Positions 32,777 to 40,858 of a DNA stretch of 64,000 bases are shown piece by piece. Origin of the DNA: Rhizobium chutanense. Its GTDB lineage: Bacteria; Pseudomonadota; Alphaproteobacteria; Rhizobiales; Rhizobiaceae. The position numbers were made by a program, and so were the translations under genes. The notes beneath the pieces are model-generated. The model made no database searches. It saw only the letters and a program-made list of their open reading frames with translations, and was not told where the DNA came from. Position 1 is the stretch's first letter, and each line of letters opens with the position of its first letter. The stretch is from NCBI RefSeq assembly GCF_002531935.1, contig NZ_NWSV01000008.1:1-64000 (forward strand), in the 5' to 3' direction.

Positions 32777-32796
32777 AACAGATTTTTAAATCTGTT
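32777..32796. promoter_or_regulatory. Perfect 20-bp palindrome between dksA and the phosphatase gene
   Basis: aacagattt-tt-aaatctgtt has perfect 9-bp arms around two bases. It is AT-rich in a GC-rich genome, lies 82 bp upstream of the dksA start, and has no T run beyond the arm, so it looks more like a protein-binding operator than a terminator. Confidence 0.5.
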
Positions 32797-32971
32797 ACAA
32801 TTTTCGGCTAACGGTCTATTTTGTCATGGTTATTCCGGCCACCCTTTTTGTCTTCGCCTTCAAAACGCCGTGTTGGCGGTGACGTTTTCGGCAATTGCGG
32901 CATGGCGGGCGATTGACGGCAGCCAATCGCAACCGCTACTGAAAAGACCCGCCCGATCCTGGATTTTGCCC

Positions 32972-33466
32972 ATGACCGTACCGCTGCCTCCGCCCAACCG
33001 CATCTATCTCCTGCGTCACGCCGAGGCCGCCTGGGCCGAACCCGGACAGCGCGATTTCGACCGGCCGCTCAACGAAAAGGGGTATGGCGATGCCGAGATC
33101 ATCGCCGACAAGGCCGCCGACAAGGGCTACCGTCCCGATCTTCTCATCAGCTCAACGGCATTGCGCTGCCGCGGTACATCAGACGCCGTTCACCGGGCGA
33201 TGGGCGTTACGCTTGAGGTGCGCTATGTCGACGCCCTCTACAACGCCACGGTCGATACCTATCTCGAGATCGTCGATTCGCAGGATGAGGCGGCCGTCAT
33301 GCTGGTCGGCCACAATCCGACCATGGAACAGGCGCTGGAGACGCTGATCGGCCATGAGGCGATGGTCAGCGCCCTTCCCGGCGGCTTCCCGACGGCGGGC
33401 CTTGCCGTCGTCGACTACCACGCTTCCACCAACGCCTGGCGCTTGACCGACTTCCTGGTCGTCTGA
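32972..33466 (+). CDS. SixA-like histidine phosphatase
   Basis: The product is 164 aa from ATG 32972. The phosphohistidine loop is YLLRHAEAAW (variant RHA of the RHG/RHGE motif, residues about 14-16). The second catalytic His is in VMLVGHNPTMEQ. SixA proteins remove phosphate from Hpt domains of phosphorelays such as ArcB or from Npr of the PTS-Ntr. An orphan Hpt protein is encoded 7 kb away in this window, but pairing is only an idea. The longer open frame upstream is not supported. Confidence 0.82.
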   Translation: MTVPLPPPNRIYLLRHAEAAWAEPGQRDFDRPLNEKGYGDAEIIADKAADKGYRPDLLISSTALRCRGTSDAVHRAMGVTLEVRYVDALYNATVDTYLEIVDSQDEAAVMLVGHNPTMEQALETLIGHEAMVSALPGGFPTAGLAVVDYHASTNAWRLTDFLVV

Positions 33467-33543
33467 AGTCTTTCGTCCTGCTCTTCTTTTGCAGGCGGCG
33501 GACCCTTCCTATATTGCCGGCAGTCACCAACCGGAATTGCGCC

Positions 33544-35019
33544 TTGCCGCCACGCCTGACATCCCTAGCCGACGACGCCCGCATCGCCTTCGACAATCTC
33601 ACCGACCGGGCGAGCGGCCTCGTCAATCCGACCGTGCGGCTCGGCGTCACCGGCCTCTCCCGCTCCGGCAAGACGGTCTTCATTTCCTCGCTGGTTCACA
33701 ATCTGCTGCATGGCGGCCGTCTGCCGCTGTTCGAGCCGGTGCAATCGGGCCGCGTCTCGGCGGTGCGGCTGGAGCCGCAGCCAGATGATGCCGTGCCGCG
33801 TTTCCAGTACGAGGATCATATCCGCGCGCTGGTGAAGGACCGTATCTGGCCGGATTCGACCCGCGCCATATCGGAACTGCGAATCACCCTTGATTATCAG
33901 AGCGCCAGCGGCTGGAACCGGCTGTTTTCGCCCGGCCGCCTGTCGATCGACATCGTCGATTATCCCGGCGAATGGCTGCTCGACCTGCCTCTTCTCGGCA
34001 AGGACTACCGCACCTTCAGCGAGGAAACGATCGCGCTTGCGCAAACCGGCATCCGCTCCGAGCTGTCGCAAGCGTGGCTGGCGTTGACGCGTGCTGCCGA
34101 TATCCACGCTGGCGCCGACGAGATGGTCGCCCGCGATCTCGCCGGGGCCTTTGCCGATTATCTCAAGGCCTGCAAGGCCGACGAACGCTCGCTCTCCACT
34201 TTGCCGCCCGGCCGCCTGCTGCTGCCGGGCGATCTCGACGGATCGCCGGCGCTGACCTTCGCGCCGTTGGCGCTGCCCCCGGACGGGCGTCCCGGCCGCG
34301 GCTCGCTCTGGACGATGATGGAGCGGCGTTACGAGGCCTATAAATCGGTCGTCGTCAAACCCTTCTTCCGCGAGCATTTCGCCCGCCTCGACCGCCAGAT
34401 CGTGCTGGTCGATGCGCTGCAGGCGATGAACCGCGGCCCCGAAGCGGTGCAGGATCTGGAGCGGGCGTTGACCGATGTGCTCGCCTGTTTCCGCCCCGGC
34501 ACCAATTCGCTGCTCTCCTCGCTGCTCGGGCGCCGCATCGACCGCGTGCTGGTCGCCGCCACCAAGGCCGATCATCTCCACCATGAAAGCCACGACCGGC
34601 TCGACGCCTTGACCCGCCGCCTGGTGGATCGCGCCATCGACCGCATCGGCATGGCCGGTGCCGGCATCGACGTCATGGCGCTCGCCTCCGTGCGCGCCAC
34701 CCGCGAGGCAACCGTCAAGCGCGACGGCCACGAGCTGCCTGTCATCGTCGGCACGCCGATGGAGGGCGAAACCATCGGGGCCGAGCGCTTCGACGGCCTG
34801 AGAAAAACCGCGATCTTCCCCGGCGACCTGCCGGAGGATCCGGAAAGCCTGTTCGACCGCATCGCCTCGGGCGAGACCAGCCTGCCGCTGCCCGACGTCA
34901 ACGTCGTCAGGTTCCGCCCACCGCAGCTTGAGGAAACCGGCGGCGGCATCAAGCTGTCGGTGCCGCATATCCGCCTCGACCGCGCCATGCAGTTCCTGTT
35001 CGGAGACCGTCTCGCATGA
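33544..35019 (+). CDS. YcjX-family P-loop protein (DUF463)
   Basis: The product is 491 aa if it starts at TTG 33544 (PPRLTSLADDARIAFDNLTD); a TTG at 33514 would add ten residues. The P-loop is GVTGLSRSGKT (34-44). IDIVDYPGEWLLDLPLL resembles the Walker B / G3 region of GTPases, and RVLVAATKADHLHHESHD contains the TKAD guanine-specificity motif. Hence a GTPase-like protein. The stop overlaps the start of the next gene (ATGA). In E. coli the homologue is in the phage-shock regulon with YcjF. Confidence 0.87.
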   Translation: MPPRLTSLADDARIAFDNLTDRASGLVNPTVRLGVTGLSRSGKTVFISSLVHNLLHGGRLPLFEPVQSGRVSAVRLEPQPDDAVPRFQYEDHIRALVKDRIWPDSTRAISELRITLDYQSASGWNRLFSPGRLSIDIVDYPGEWLLDLPLLGKDYRTFSEETIALAQTGIRSELSQAWLALTRAADIHAGADEMVARDLAGAFADYLKACKADERSLSTLPPGRLLLPGDLDGSPALTFAPLALPPDGRPGRGSLWTMMERRYEAYKSVVVKPFFREHFARLDRQIVLVDALQAMNRGPEAVQDLERALTDVLACFRPGTNSLLSSLLGRRIDRVLVAATKADHLHHESHDRLDALTRRLVDRAIDRIGMAGAGIDVMALASVRATREATVKRDGHELPVIVGTPMEGETIGAERFDGLRKTAIFPGDLPEDPESLFDRIASGETSLPLPDVNVVRFRPPQLEETGGGIKLSVPHIRLDRAMQFLFGDRLA

Positions 35020-36095
35020 GCAAGCCCCCATCCGATCCGCCGCGCCGCCCGCCTGCCGCCTTCGCCTATGAGGATGAGGCCACCGAGCGGCGCGACAATG
35101 GCCGCCAGGCAGGTGAGCGGCGCAAGCCGGAAAGCTTCTCTGAAAATGTCGTCGTGACGGCGGACGAGGACGATCCCTTCCTCAATCCCGACAGGGATCT
35201 GAGCGCGGTCCCTGTTGCAGAGCCACGCAAGCACCGGACCTCTTTCGGCAAGATCGCTGCCGGCGCCTTCGGCATCCTGGTGTCTCTCGCCGTTGGGCTT
35301 TGGACCGATAGCCTGATCCGCGATCTCTTCACCCGCGCCGACTGGCTGGGTTATGTCGCCCTTGCCGTGCTCGCCGTCGGTATTCTCGCCGTGTTCGCCC
35401 TCGTCATCCGCGAAACTGCGGGCATGATGCGCCTTGCCGCCGTCCAGGCGATCAAGGCCGAAGCGGAAGCGGCGATAGTCGAAACCCGGCCGGGCAAGGC
35501 GCGCGCCGTCGTCACCCGCCTTACCACGCTGCTTTCCGCCAATCCCGAGACATCGAAGGGCCGTGCGACGCTGAAGGCGACCGAGGGCGAGGTCATCGAC
35601 CCCCCGCATCTGATTGCGCTCGCCGAGCGTGAATTGCTCGCTCCGCTCGACCGCAAGGCGCGCGCGCTCATCGTCAATGCCTCGAAGCGCGTCTCGATCG
35701 TCACCGCCGTCAGCCCGCGCGCCGTCGTCGACCTGCTCTACGTGCTTTACGAGGCCGTGCGCCTGATCCGCGCCATGGCCGAACTTTACGGCGGCCGCCC
35801 CGGCACGCTCGGCATGTTCCGCCTGCTACGTGATGTGCTCGCGCATCTTGCCGTCACCGGCTCGATCGCCGTCGGCGACAGCCTCGTCCAGCAGGTGCTC
35901 GGCCACGGGCTGGCCTCCAAGCTCTCGGCCCGGCTTGGCGAAGGTGTCGTCAACGGCCTGATGACCGCCCGCATTGGAATCGCGGCGATGGATCTCTGCC
36001 GCCCGCTCGCCTTCCGCACCCTGAAGCGGCCGGGAATCGGTGATTTCATCGGCGACCTCACGCCCTCCATGTCACCGCGCAGCAACACTCCCTGA
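35016..36095 (+). CDS. YcjF-like membrane protein (UPF0283 / DUF697)
   Basis: The product is 359 aa. Two transmembrane segments (about 90-112 and 117-135) are followed by a soluble helical domain and a DUF697 part (SKRVSIVTAVSPRAVVDLLYVLYEAVRLIRAMAELYGGRPG). ATG overlaps the ycjX-like stop by 4 bases, which suggests translational coupling and a joint role at the inner membrane. No pspA or other phage-shock gene is next to the pair, so the trigger in this organism is unknown. Confidence 0.87.
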   Translation: MSKPPSDPPRRPPAAFAYEDEATERRDNGRQAGERRKPESFSENVVVTADEDDPFLNPDRDLSAVPVAEPRKHRTSFGKIAAGAFGILVSLAVGLWTDSLIRDLFTRADWLGYVALAVLAVGILAVFALVIRETAGMMRLAAVQAIKAEAEAAIVETRPGKARAVVTRLTTLLSANPETSKGRATLKATEGEVIDPPHLIALAERELLAPLDRKARALIVNASKRVSIVTAVSPRAVVDLLYVLYEAVRLIRAMAELYGGRPGTLGMFRLLRDVLAHLAVTGSIAVGDSLVQQVLGHGLASKLSARLGEGVVNGLMTARIGIAAMDLCRPLAFRTLKRPGIGDFIGDLTPSMSPRSNTP

Positions 36096-36244
36096 TCGAC
36101 GACGCAATTCCGCAGCTTTCACCTTCCCTTGCGTAAGGTCGAAATAATTACCAAAGATTCAATGGCATAGCGACGATAATTTGAAATTTCCGCCGCGCGA
36201 AAACCCCGGATCGCCTCGCATTTCGGCACGATCGAAAGGAAGGG

Positions 36245-36252
36245 TTAACCAT
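36245..36252 (+). promoter_or_regulatory. TTAACCAT, CtrA half-site-like motif
   Basis: ttaaccat lies 54 bp upstream of the secreted-protein gene at 36306. The motif is known as a CtrA half-site in alphaproteobacteria, but an 8-mer can arise by chance, so this is only a hint. Confidence 0.3.
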
Positions 36253-36305
36253 TATTCGGCAAAACTTGCAGCCAGTTCGTGAGTGGTGTTTGCCAAGGAA
36301 AATCC

Positions 36306-36857
36306 ATGTATTCGCGCAAGTTTCTCATTATATGCGGCCTGGCCGCCGCGGCATTGTCTCCGGTCGCAGATGTCGCTCCGGCAGCCACGGCTGCAACCCG
36401 TGACAAGGCGTTCTTCGATTCCGTCGCCGGCTCTTGGAAGGGACCAGGCGAAATCGTCGCCGGCAAGTACAAGGGCACGAAATTCACCTGCAACCTGATC
36501 GGCGAGCCCACCGGCGACAGTGGCGCTGGCATCAAGCTCGACGGCACCTGCCGCGTCGGTGTCTTCAAGCAGCCGATGACCGCCGTCATCTCGCAGTCGG
36601 GCTCGACCTACAAGGGCAAATTCCTCGACGGCGCCGACGGCAAGGGTCTTGACGTCGTCTCCGGCGCCGTCAGTGAAGATACCGTCGTCGTCGGCATCAA
36701 CCGCGCCAAGCTGAACGGCGCGATGATCGCCCGTGTGCGCGACGACAAGACGATGAACGTCACCGTTTCGGTCAAGGTCGAAAGCCAGATGGTCCCGGTC
36801 ATTGGCCTGACGCTGACCCGGCAGGTCGACGAAATGGCTGTCGGCTCCATCGAGTAG
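36306..36857 (+). CDS. Secreted protein of unknown function
   Basis: The product is 183 aa from ATG 36306 (MYSRKFLIICGLAAAALSPVADV), which gives a good Sec signal peptide; an ATG at 36279 would spoil it. The mature part (SVAGSWKGPGEIVAGKYKGTKFTCNLIGEP) looks like a small beta-barrel with two cysteines (TCNL and TCRV). No family is recognised with certainty. It has its own terminator. Confidence 0.7.
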   Translation: MYSRKFLIICGLAAAALSPVADVAPAATAATRDKAFFDSVAGSWKGPGEIVAGKYKGTKFTCNLIGEPTGDSGAGIKLDGTCRVGVFKQPMTAVISQSGSTYKGKFLDGADGKGLDVVSGAVSEDTVVVGINRAKLNGAMIARVRDDKTMNVTVSVKVESQMVPVIGLTLTRQVDEMAVGSIE

Positions 36858-36883
36858 ATAAATCGCACAACGGATTTTCCTGA

Positions 36884-36912
36884 AGCGGCGGGTTTCCCGC
36901 CGTTTTCCTTTT
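36884..36912 (+). terminator. Rho-independent terminator
   Basis: gcggcggg-ttt-cccgccg is followed by ttttccttttcc, 27 bp after the stop of the secreted-protein gene. It may also serve the convergent fol genes. Confidence 0.8.
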
Positions 36913-36926
36913 CCGGTCCCTTTGCG

Positions 36927-37454
36927 TCAGACGTTCAGCCACCAGTCGCGGCCGCCGTCGGCCACCTCGATGCCGCCGATCTCGGCATCATCAAGCCAGT
37001 CGCTGACTGCCCTGCCCCTGACGAGCAGCCCCGGCGCGATATCGGCAAGCGGCATCAGTACGAAACCGCGATCGGTCATGCGTGGATGCGGCAGTTCCAG
37101 CCGCGGCGCCTCCTGGATGACGTCACCATAGGTCAGCACGTCGATATCGAGTGTGCGCGGTCCCCAGCGTTCGATACGCTCTCGTTTCATCTCCCGCTCT
37201 ATCGACAGGCAGACATCGAGCAAAGCCTCGGGCTCCAGCCTGGTTTCGACCGCGGCACAGGCATTGAAGAAGAAGGACTGGTCCGTCTTGCCCCAGGGTG
37301 GCGTGCGATAGAGCCTGGACACGGCGACGACACGGCAGTCGTCGCGTCCGTCCAATCGTTGCAGTGCGGCAGCCATCGCCTTCACGGGATCGCCGATATT
37401 GCCGCCGAGCCCGAGGGTGGCCGATTGCAATGTGGCTTCAGGCAAAGTGCTCAA
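36927..37454 (-). CDS. folK: Hydroxymethyl-dihydropterin pyrophosphokinase
   Basis: The product is 175 aa. HPPK blocks are visible: LGLGGNIGDP at the N-terminus, FFNACAAVETRLEPEALL, the ATP-binding RWGPRTLDIDVLTYG, and ELPHPRMTDRGFVLMPLADIAP. It activates the pterin for FolP in folate synthesis. The start overlaps the end of folB by 17 bp. It is last in the folP-folB-folK operon. Confidence 0.96.
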   Translation of the reverse strand: MSTLPEATLQSATLGLGGNIGDPVKAMAAALQRLDGRDDCRVVAVSRLYRTPPWGKTDQSFFFNACAAVETRLEPEALLDVCLSIEREMKRERIERWGPRTLDIDVLTYGDVIQEAPRLELPHPRMTDRGFVLMPLADIAPGLLVRGRAVSDWLDDAEIGGIEVADGGRDWWLNV

Positions 37455-37803
37455 CGCTCACCTGCACGAAATCGAGCACGCCGGGCACAGGCGCGTTCGG
37501 CTTGCGCACCGTGATCTTCGCCCGCCGGACCTGCGGGAAGGTCTGGCAAAGTCCCTTGGCGATATCGAGCGCCAAGGCCTCGATCAGGTAACGACGCTTG
37601 CCCGTGACGATCTGCTCGATCACGGTGAAGGCGATGCCATAATTGACGGTATCGTCGATCGAATCGCTTTCCAGCGCCTCGCCGGCAACGACGTCGAGCT
37701 CGGCATCGACGAAGAAGCGCTGACCGAGGAATTCCTCCTCGTCATGCACGCCGTGGCGCGCAAAGAAAGCGCAGTTCTGCAGCGTGATCGTATAGGTGGT
37801 CAT
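37438..37803 (-). CDS. folB: Dihydroneopterin aldolase
   Basis: The product is 121 aa. It has ITLQNCAFFARHGVHDEEEFLGQRFFVDAEL, with the H-G-V-x-x-E-E core of the active site, and TVRKPNAPVPGVLDFVQVSVEH near the end. It splits dihydroneopterin to give the FolK substrate. It overlaps folP by 4 bp and folK by 17 bp, so the three are translationally coupled. Confidence 0.95.
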   Translation of the reverse strand: MTTYTITLQNCAFFARHGVHDEEEFLGQRFFVDAELDVVAGEALESDSIDDTVNYGIAFTVIEQIVTGKRRYLIEALALDIAKGLCQTFPQVRRAKITVRKPNAPVPGVLDFVQVSVEHFA

Positions 37804-38669
37804 GTTGGCCGCTTCCTCTCGAATTCCTTGCGCGCGTTCAGCATAGCATCGGCGATGTCGAGTGCATCCCTGTTGATTGCGACATTGTGCACCCGGAAAA
37901 CCGCAGCCCCTTGAAGCCTGAGCAAAGCACTGGTGACCGCCGTCGCCGAATCCCTGTCCTGCGCCTCACGGCCCGTCACCGCGCCGAGGAAGCGCTTGCG
38001 CGATGTGCCGGCGAGCAACGGCAGGCCGAAGCGCGAAAGTTCGGAAAACCGCGCCATCAGCTCCAGATTCTCCTCGGCCGTCTCCTTGGCGAAGCCGAAA
38101 CCGGGATCGAGCACGATACGGTCGGTGTTGACGCCTGCAGCCGCGGCGATCGCCAGCGACCGTTTTAGAAAATGCACCTGGTCGGCAATGACGTCGGGAA
38201 GCTTCGCCCTGTCGCGGCCGGTATGCATGATGCAGAGCCCGGCCCCGGTCGCCGCGGCAATGTCGGCGATATCAGGCTCCTTCTGCAGCCCGAACACATC
38301 GTTGACGATATGGGCACCGGCGCCGACCGCAAGCCGCGCCGTCTCGGCGCGATAAGTGTCGATCGAGATCAGCGCCTGGGTGCGCCCGCGCAGCGCCTCG
38401 ATAACCGGAAGCACGCGGGCCTGCTCCTCGGAAGGGCTGACGGCTGCCGCGTTCGGCCGGGTCGATTCGCCGCCGATATCGACAATCCCGGCCCCCTCGC
38501 TCACCGCCCGCAGCGCGTGTTCGACCGCCGCATCGACGGTTTCAAAACGCCCGCCGTCGGAAAAGGAGTCCGGCGTCACGTTGATGATCGCCATGATCAC
38601 CGAACGGCGGCCGAGTTCGATCTGCCGGCCATGGCCGACACGCCATAAACTGCCTTCGAACCCTCTCAC
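37800..38669 (-). CDS. folP: Dihydropteroate synthase
   Basis: The product is 289 aa if it starts at GTG 38669 (RGFEGSLWRVGHGRQIELG); an ATG at 38756 gives 318 aa, longer than usual. Motifs: INVTPDSFSDGG, GGESTRPNAAAV, ISIDTYRAETA, VLDPGFGFAK and LLAGTSRKRFLG, which bind pterin and p-aminobenzoate. It is the target of sulfonamides. It is first in the fol operon and divergent from the DUF922 gene, about 100 bp away. The true start needs N-terminal data. Confidence 0.95.
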   Translation of the reverse strand: MRGFEGSLWRVGHGRQIELGRRSVIMAIINVTPDSFSDGGRFETVDAAVEHALRAVSEGAGIVDIGGESTRPNAAAVSPSEEQARVLPVIEALRGRTQALISIDTYRAETARLAVGAGAHIVNDVFGLQKEPDIADIAAATGAGLCIMHTGRDRAKLPDVIADQVHFLKRSLAIAAAAGVNTDRIVLDPGFGFAKETAEENLELMARFSELSRFGLPLLAGTSRKRFLGAVTGREAQDRDSATAVTSALLRLQGAAVFRVHNVAINRDALDIADAMLNARKEFERKRPT

Positions 38670-38770
38670 CAGACTTATCCCATCGATCGCGAAAAAAGCG
38701 CCATCCGATATTGCGCTTGCGGTGGCTATGCCCCAAGCTCCTGTCGATTTCAACACGGGTTGCGTTCAGA

Positions 38771-39397
38771 ATGCCGCTTGCAGTGCGTTATATGGTCCTT
38801 CCTATTGCCTTTTCCATTGCTCTTTCCGTCTGCAGCCCGGTGGCAGCAGAAGTGATCGCATCGAAAAGCTATTCCTATTTCAGCATCCGCGGCAAAACCG
38901 CGGATGAGCTCGATCGCGAACTCAGCCGACGCGGCCCGACGTCGAGCGGCTCTTCGGCGCGCCATCCAGGTGCCACGAAGATCCGTTTTGGCGGTGAAGC
39001 CACCTATATTCAGGATAACGGGCGTTGCCGCGTCGGCAACGTCAAGGTCACGGTTCACACCCAGATCATCCTGCCGCGCTGGAGCAGCCGCAAGGGCGCC
39101 AGCAAGGAGCTGTCGATGATCTGGGATGCCTTGTCGAGCGATATCAAGCGCCACGAGGAGCGCCATGCCGAAATCGCCCGCGATCAGGCCCGCGCCATGG
39201 AACGCGCCATTCGCGCGCTGCCGCAGCAGCGCAGTTGCGAGGCCATGCAGGAGCTCGTCTCCGCCGAATCAGCTCGCGGTATAGAAGAGCACGATCGGCA
39301 GCAGGCGCGATTCGACCGCGTCGAGGCGGTCAATTTCCAGAAGCGTATGCTGAGATTGCTGAACAATCGAATCAACGGCCGGGCCGGCGAAAAATAA
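38771..39397 (+). CDS. Secreted DUF922-family putative zinc protease
   Basis: The product is 208 aa from ATG 38771, with a Sec signal peptide (MPLAVRYMVLPIAFSIALSVCSPVAAE). A HEERH motif (H-E-x-x-H) in SSDIKRHEERHAEIARDQA marks it as a candidate zinc metallopeptidase of the DUF922 type. The two remaining cysteines (NGRCRVG and QRSCEAM) could form a disulfide. Proteolytic activity is not shown for the family as far as I know. It is divergent from folP. Confidence 0.8.
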   Translation: MPLAVRYMVLPIAFSIALSVCSPVAAEVIASKSYSYFSIRGKTADELDRELSRRGPTSSGSSARHPGATKIRFGGEATYIQDNGRCRVGNVKVTVHTQIILPRWSSRKGASKELSMIWDALSSDIKRHEERHAEIARDQARAMERAIRALPQQRSCEAMQELVSAESARGIEEHDRQQARFDRVEAVNFQKRMLRLLNNRINGRAGEK

Positions 39398-39524
39398 GGC
39401 TTTTTCAGCCGGGATGCGAGTGGAAAACCTTAGCTGCACAACGAAACTTGTGCGAAACTTGCGTCCTCCCCAGCGATTGAATGGTCATTTTTCATCCTGG
39501 CAGACTCAACCGGAACGCGTTAAT

Positions 39525-39675
39525 ATGAACACATTCGAAAGTGCAGGTACGGCATCTGGACTTTCATCGCTGGGTTCTCCTGGCGCGTTCCGAAGCCGCG
39601 GATGTTCCTCCCTCATCCGTTGGTAATGCGCCCGCCTCGCCTCGCTCGCTCTAGCGCGCGAGGCGTCTTTTTTGT
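39525..39675 (+). ncRNA. Candidate structured small RNA with anti-Shine-Dalgarno loop
   Basis: The 348-bp gap at 39398-39745 has no good ORF but has RNA-like structure. gaaagt at 39537-39542 pairs with actttc near 39560-39565. At 39599-39619 cggatg-ttcctccct-catccg forms a perfect stem whose loop would bind a ribosome-binding site. At 39633-39674 cgcctcgc ... gcgaggcg is followed by tctttttt, an intrinsic terminator. A -10-like ttaatat lies at 39520-39526. Loops with CCUCCC are typical of several alphaproteobacterial small RNA families. No family is assigned. Confidence 0.5.
39633..39674 (+). terminator. Rho-independent terminator of the candidate small RNA
   Basis: An 8-bp GC stem (cgcctcgc/gcgaggcg), extended inside by partial pairing, is followed by tcttttttg on the plus strand. 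No plus-strand protein gene ends nearby except the DUF922 gene, 236 bp upstream. Confidence 0.75.
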
Positions 39676-39723
39676 GGGATCCACATTGGAGATTCTCGGC
39701 CAGCAAAGCGCAGCGCGCTTAAA

Positions 39724-39755
39724 TCAGGCCAAAGCGCAGTGCGCTTTAGGCCTGA
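39724..39755 (-). terminator. Hairpin over the ferredoxin stop codon
   Basis: tcaggccaaagcgca pairs with tgcgctttaggcctga with a single bulge. It covers the stop codon of the ferredoxin gene and is followed on the minus strand by a short ttt. A related repeat (gcgcagcgcgctt) lies next to it at 39706-39720. Confidence 0.55.
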
Positions 39756-40066
39756 CGTTCCGGCACGTGCACCACGAGCCCGTCATAGGCAGCCTTCATG
39801 CGGATCTGACAGGACAGCCGCGAGGTCGGGCGCACATCGAAGGCGAAGTCGAGCATATCCTCTTCCATCGCTTCCGGCTGACCGACCTGTTCGGTCCATG
39901 CCTCGTCGACATAGACATGACAGGTCGCGCAGGCGCAGGCGCCGCCGCATTCGGCCTCAATGCCGGGCACCGAATTGCGCACGGCATTCTCCATGACGGT
40001 GGAGCCTTGGTCGACGTCGAGGTCGAAACGTGTGCCGTCGAAAGCAACGATGGTAAGTTTGGGCAT
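39746..40066 (-). CDS. [2Fe-2S] ferredoxin, adrenodoxin/Isc type
   Basis: The product is 106 aa. The four cluster cysteines are in [14 protein letters not shown] (C-x5-C-x2-C) and RLSCQIRM. The length and the HVYVDEAW and [18 protein letters not shown] blocks fit the adrenodoxin-like ferredoxins of alphaproteobacteria, which serve Fe-S assembly or cytochrome P450 systems. No isc gene or P450 gene is nearby. Cytosolic electron carrier. Confidence 0.93.
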   Translation of the reverse strand: MPKLTIVAFDGTRFDLDVDQGSTVMENAVRNSVPGIEAECGGACACATCHVYVDEAWTEQVGQPEAMEEDMLDFAFDVRPTSRLSCQIRMKAAYDGLVVHVPERQA

Positions 40067-40288
40067 CAGGACTGTTTCCGGTCTTCAAATGATGGGCGGA
40101 TTTTCTTCCGACAATTCGACGCGTCAGTCAACATTGCCGAAATTCGTTATAGCGTCGCAGATCGGGCCTGTGCCCGCCGTCTTCAAAGCGTCATGGAGCA
40201 GGTCGCAAAAAGACCCGTGGTTCCGCAATGAAACAACGGGCCTCGTTCGAACGACATCTGCGACATGCAGCGACCAAAGACTTGGAGA

Positions 40289-40672
40289 TCAGCCGCGGCA
40301 GAGCTTCAGGATGAAATTCTCGGCGTCGATGACGGCAGCACCCAGCGCTGCCGTCGCGCCGGCATCGCCGCCGGTTTCCTCGACGGCTTCCGCTGTCTGC
40401 GACACGCGGAACGCGCCGACCGAACTTGCCGCGCCCTTCAGGCGATGCGCGGCCGCGCCGACGCGGATGGTTTCGCCGCTTGCAATATCCTGCAGACAGG
40501 CGCGCGCCTGGCGCGCAAACATTTGAAGGACTTCGATTTCCAGCGCCTTGTCGCCCATCGTCTGCTTGGCGAGGTGGACCAGATCGATCGGCCGGACCTT
40601 CGAGGGACAGGGTCCCTTTGCATTATCCGGCGCCTCGAATACGATGTTCAATGCCGCCATCTGAGCTGCCAT
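40289..40672 (-). CDS. Hpt domain protein
   Basis: The product is 127 aa from ATG 40672, with GGGAG upstream; an ATG at 40753 would add 27 residues unlike the family. The Hpt signature AAAHRLKGAASSVGA has the phospho-accepting H76 in a four-helix-bundle context (DLVHLAKQTMGDKALEIEVLQMFARQA). Such proteins pass phosphate between a hybrid kinase and a response regulator. No kinase is adjacent. It is divergent from the GPR gene, and a CtrA-type box lies between the two. Confidence 0.82.
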   Translation of the reverse strand: MAAQMAALNIVFEAPDNAKGPCPSKVRPIDLVHLAKQTMGDKALEIEVLQMFARQARACLQDIASGETIRVGAAAHRLKGAASSVGAFRVSQTAEAVEETGGDAGATAALGAAVIDAENFILKLCRG

Positions 40673-40842
40673 TGCCAATTCTCCCGTCTCGTGTCGTGCG
40701 CTGTTGCAACAGTTCTGCGTCGGGAGGGTGGCCATCACGTTAAATTCCGGCACATTCGCAGCGGAAATCTCGCCATATGGTTAACATCCGTTAAATATCC
40801 CTAAATTATTGGTTTTTAAGCCGTGCCGCGGATTTAAAGATG

Positions 40843-40858
40843 TTAACAACGGGTTAAC
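40843..40858 (+). promoter_or_regulatory. Perfect CtrA box TTAA-N7-TTAAC
   Basis: ttaa-caacggg-ttaac matches the full CtrA consensus TTAA-N7-TTAAC. It lies 277 bp upstream of the GPR start and 170 bp upstream of the Hpt gene start. A near match with N6 spacing (ttaacatccgttaa) is at 40781-40794. CckA, which drives CtrA phosphorylation, is encoded in the same window. Confidence 0.65.

Noticed and set aside
40781-40794. ttaacatccgttaa as a second CtrA box
   Set aside because: The spacing is six, not seven bases; kept only as a possible weak site near the perfect box.
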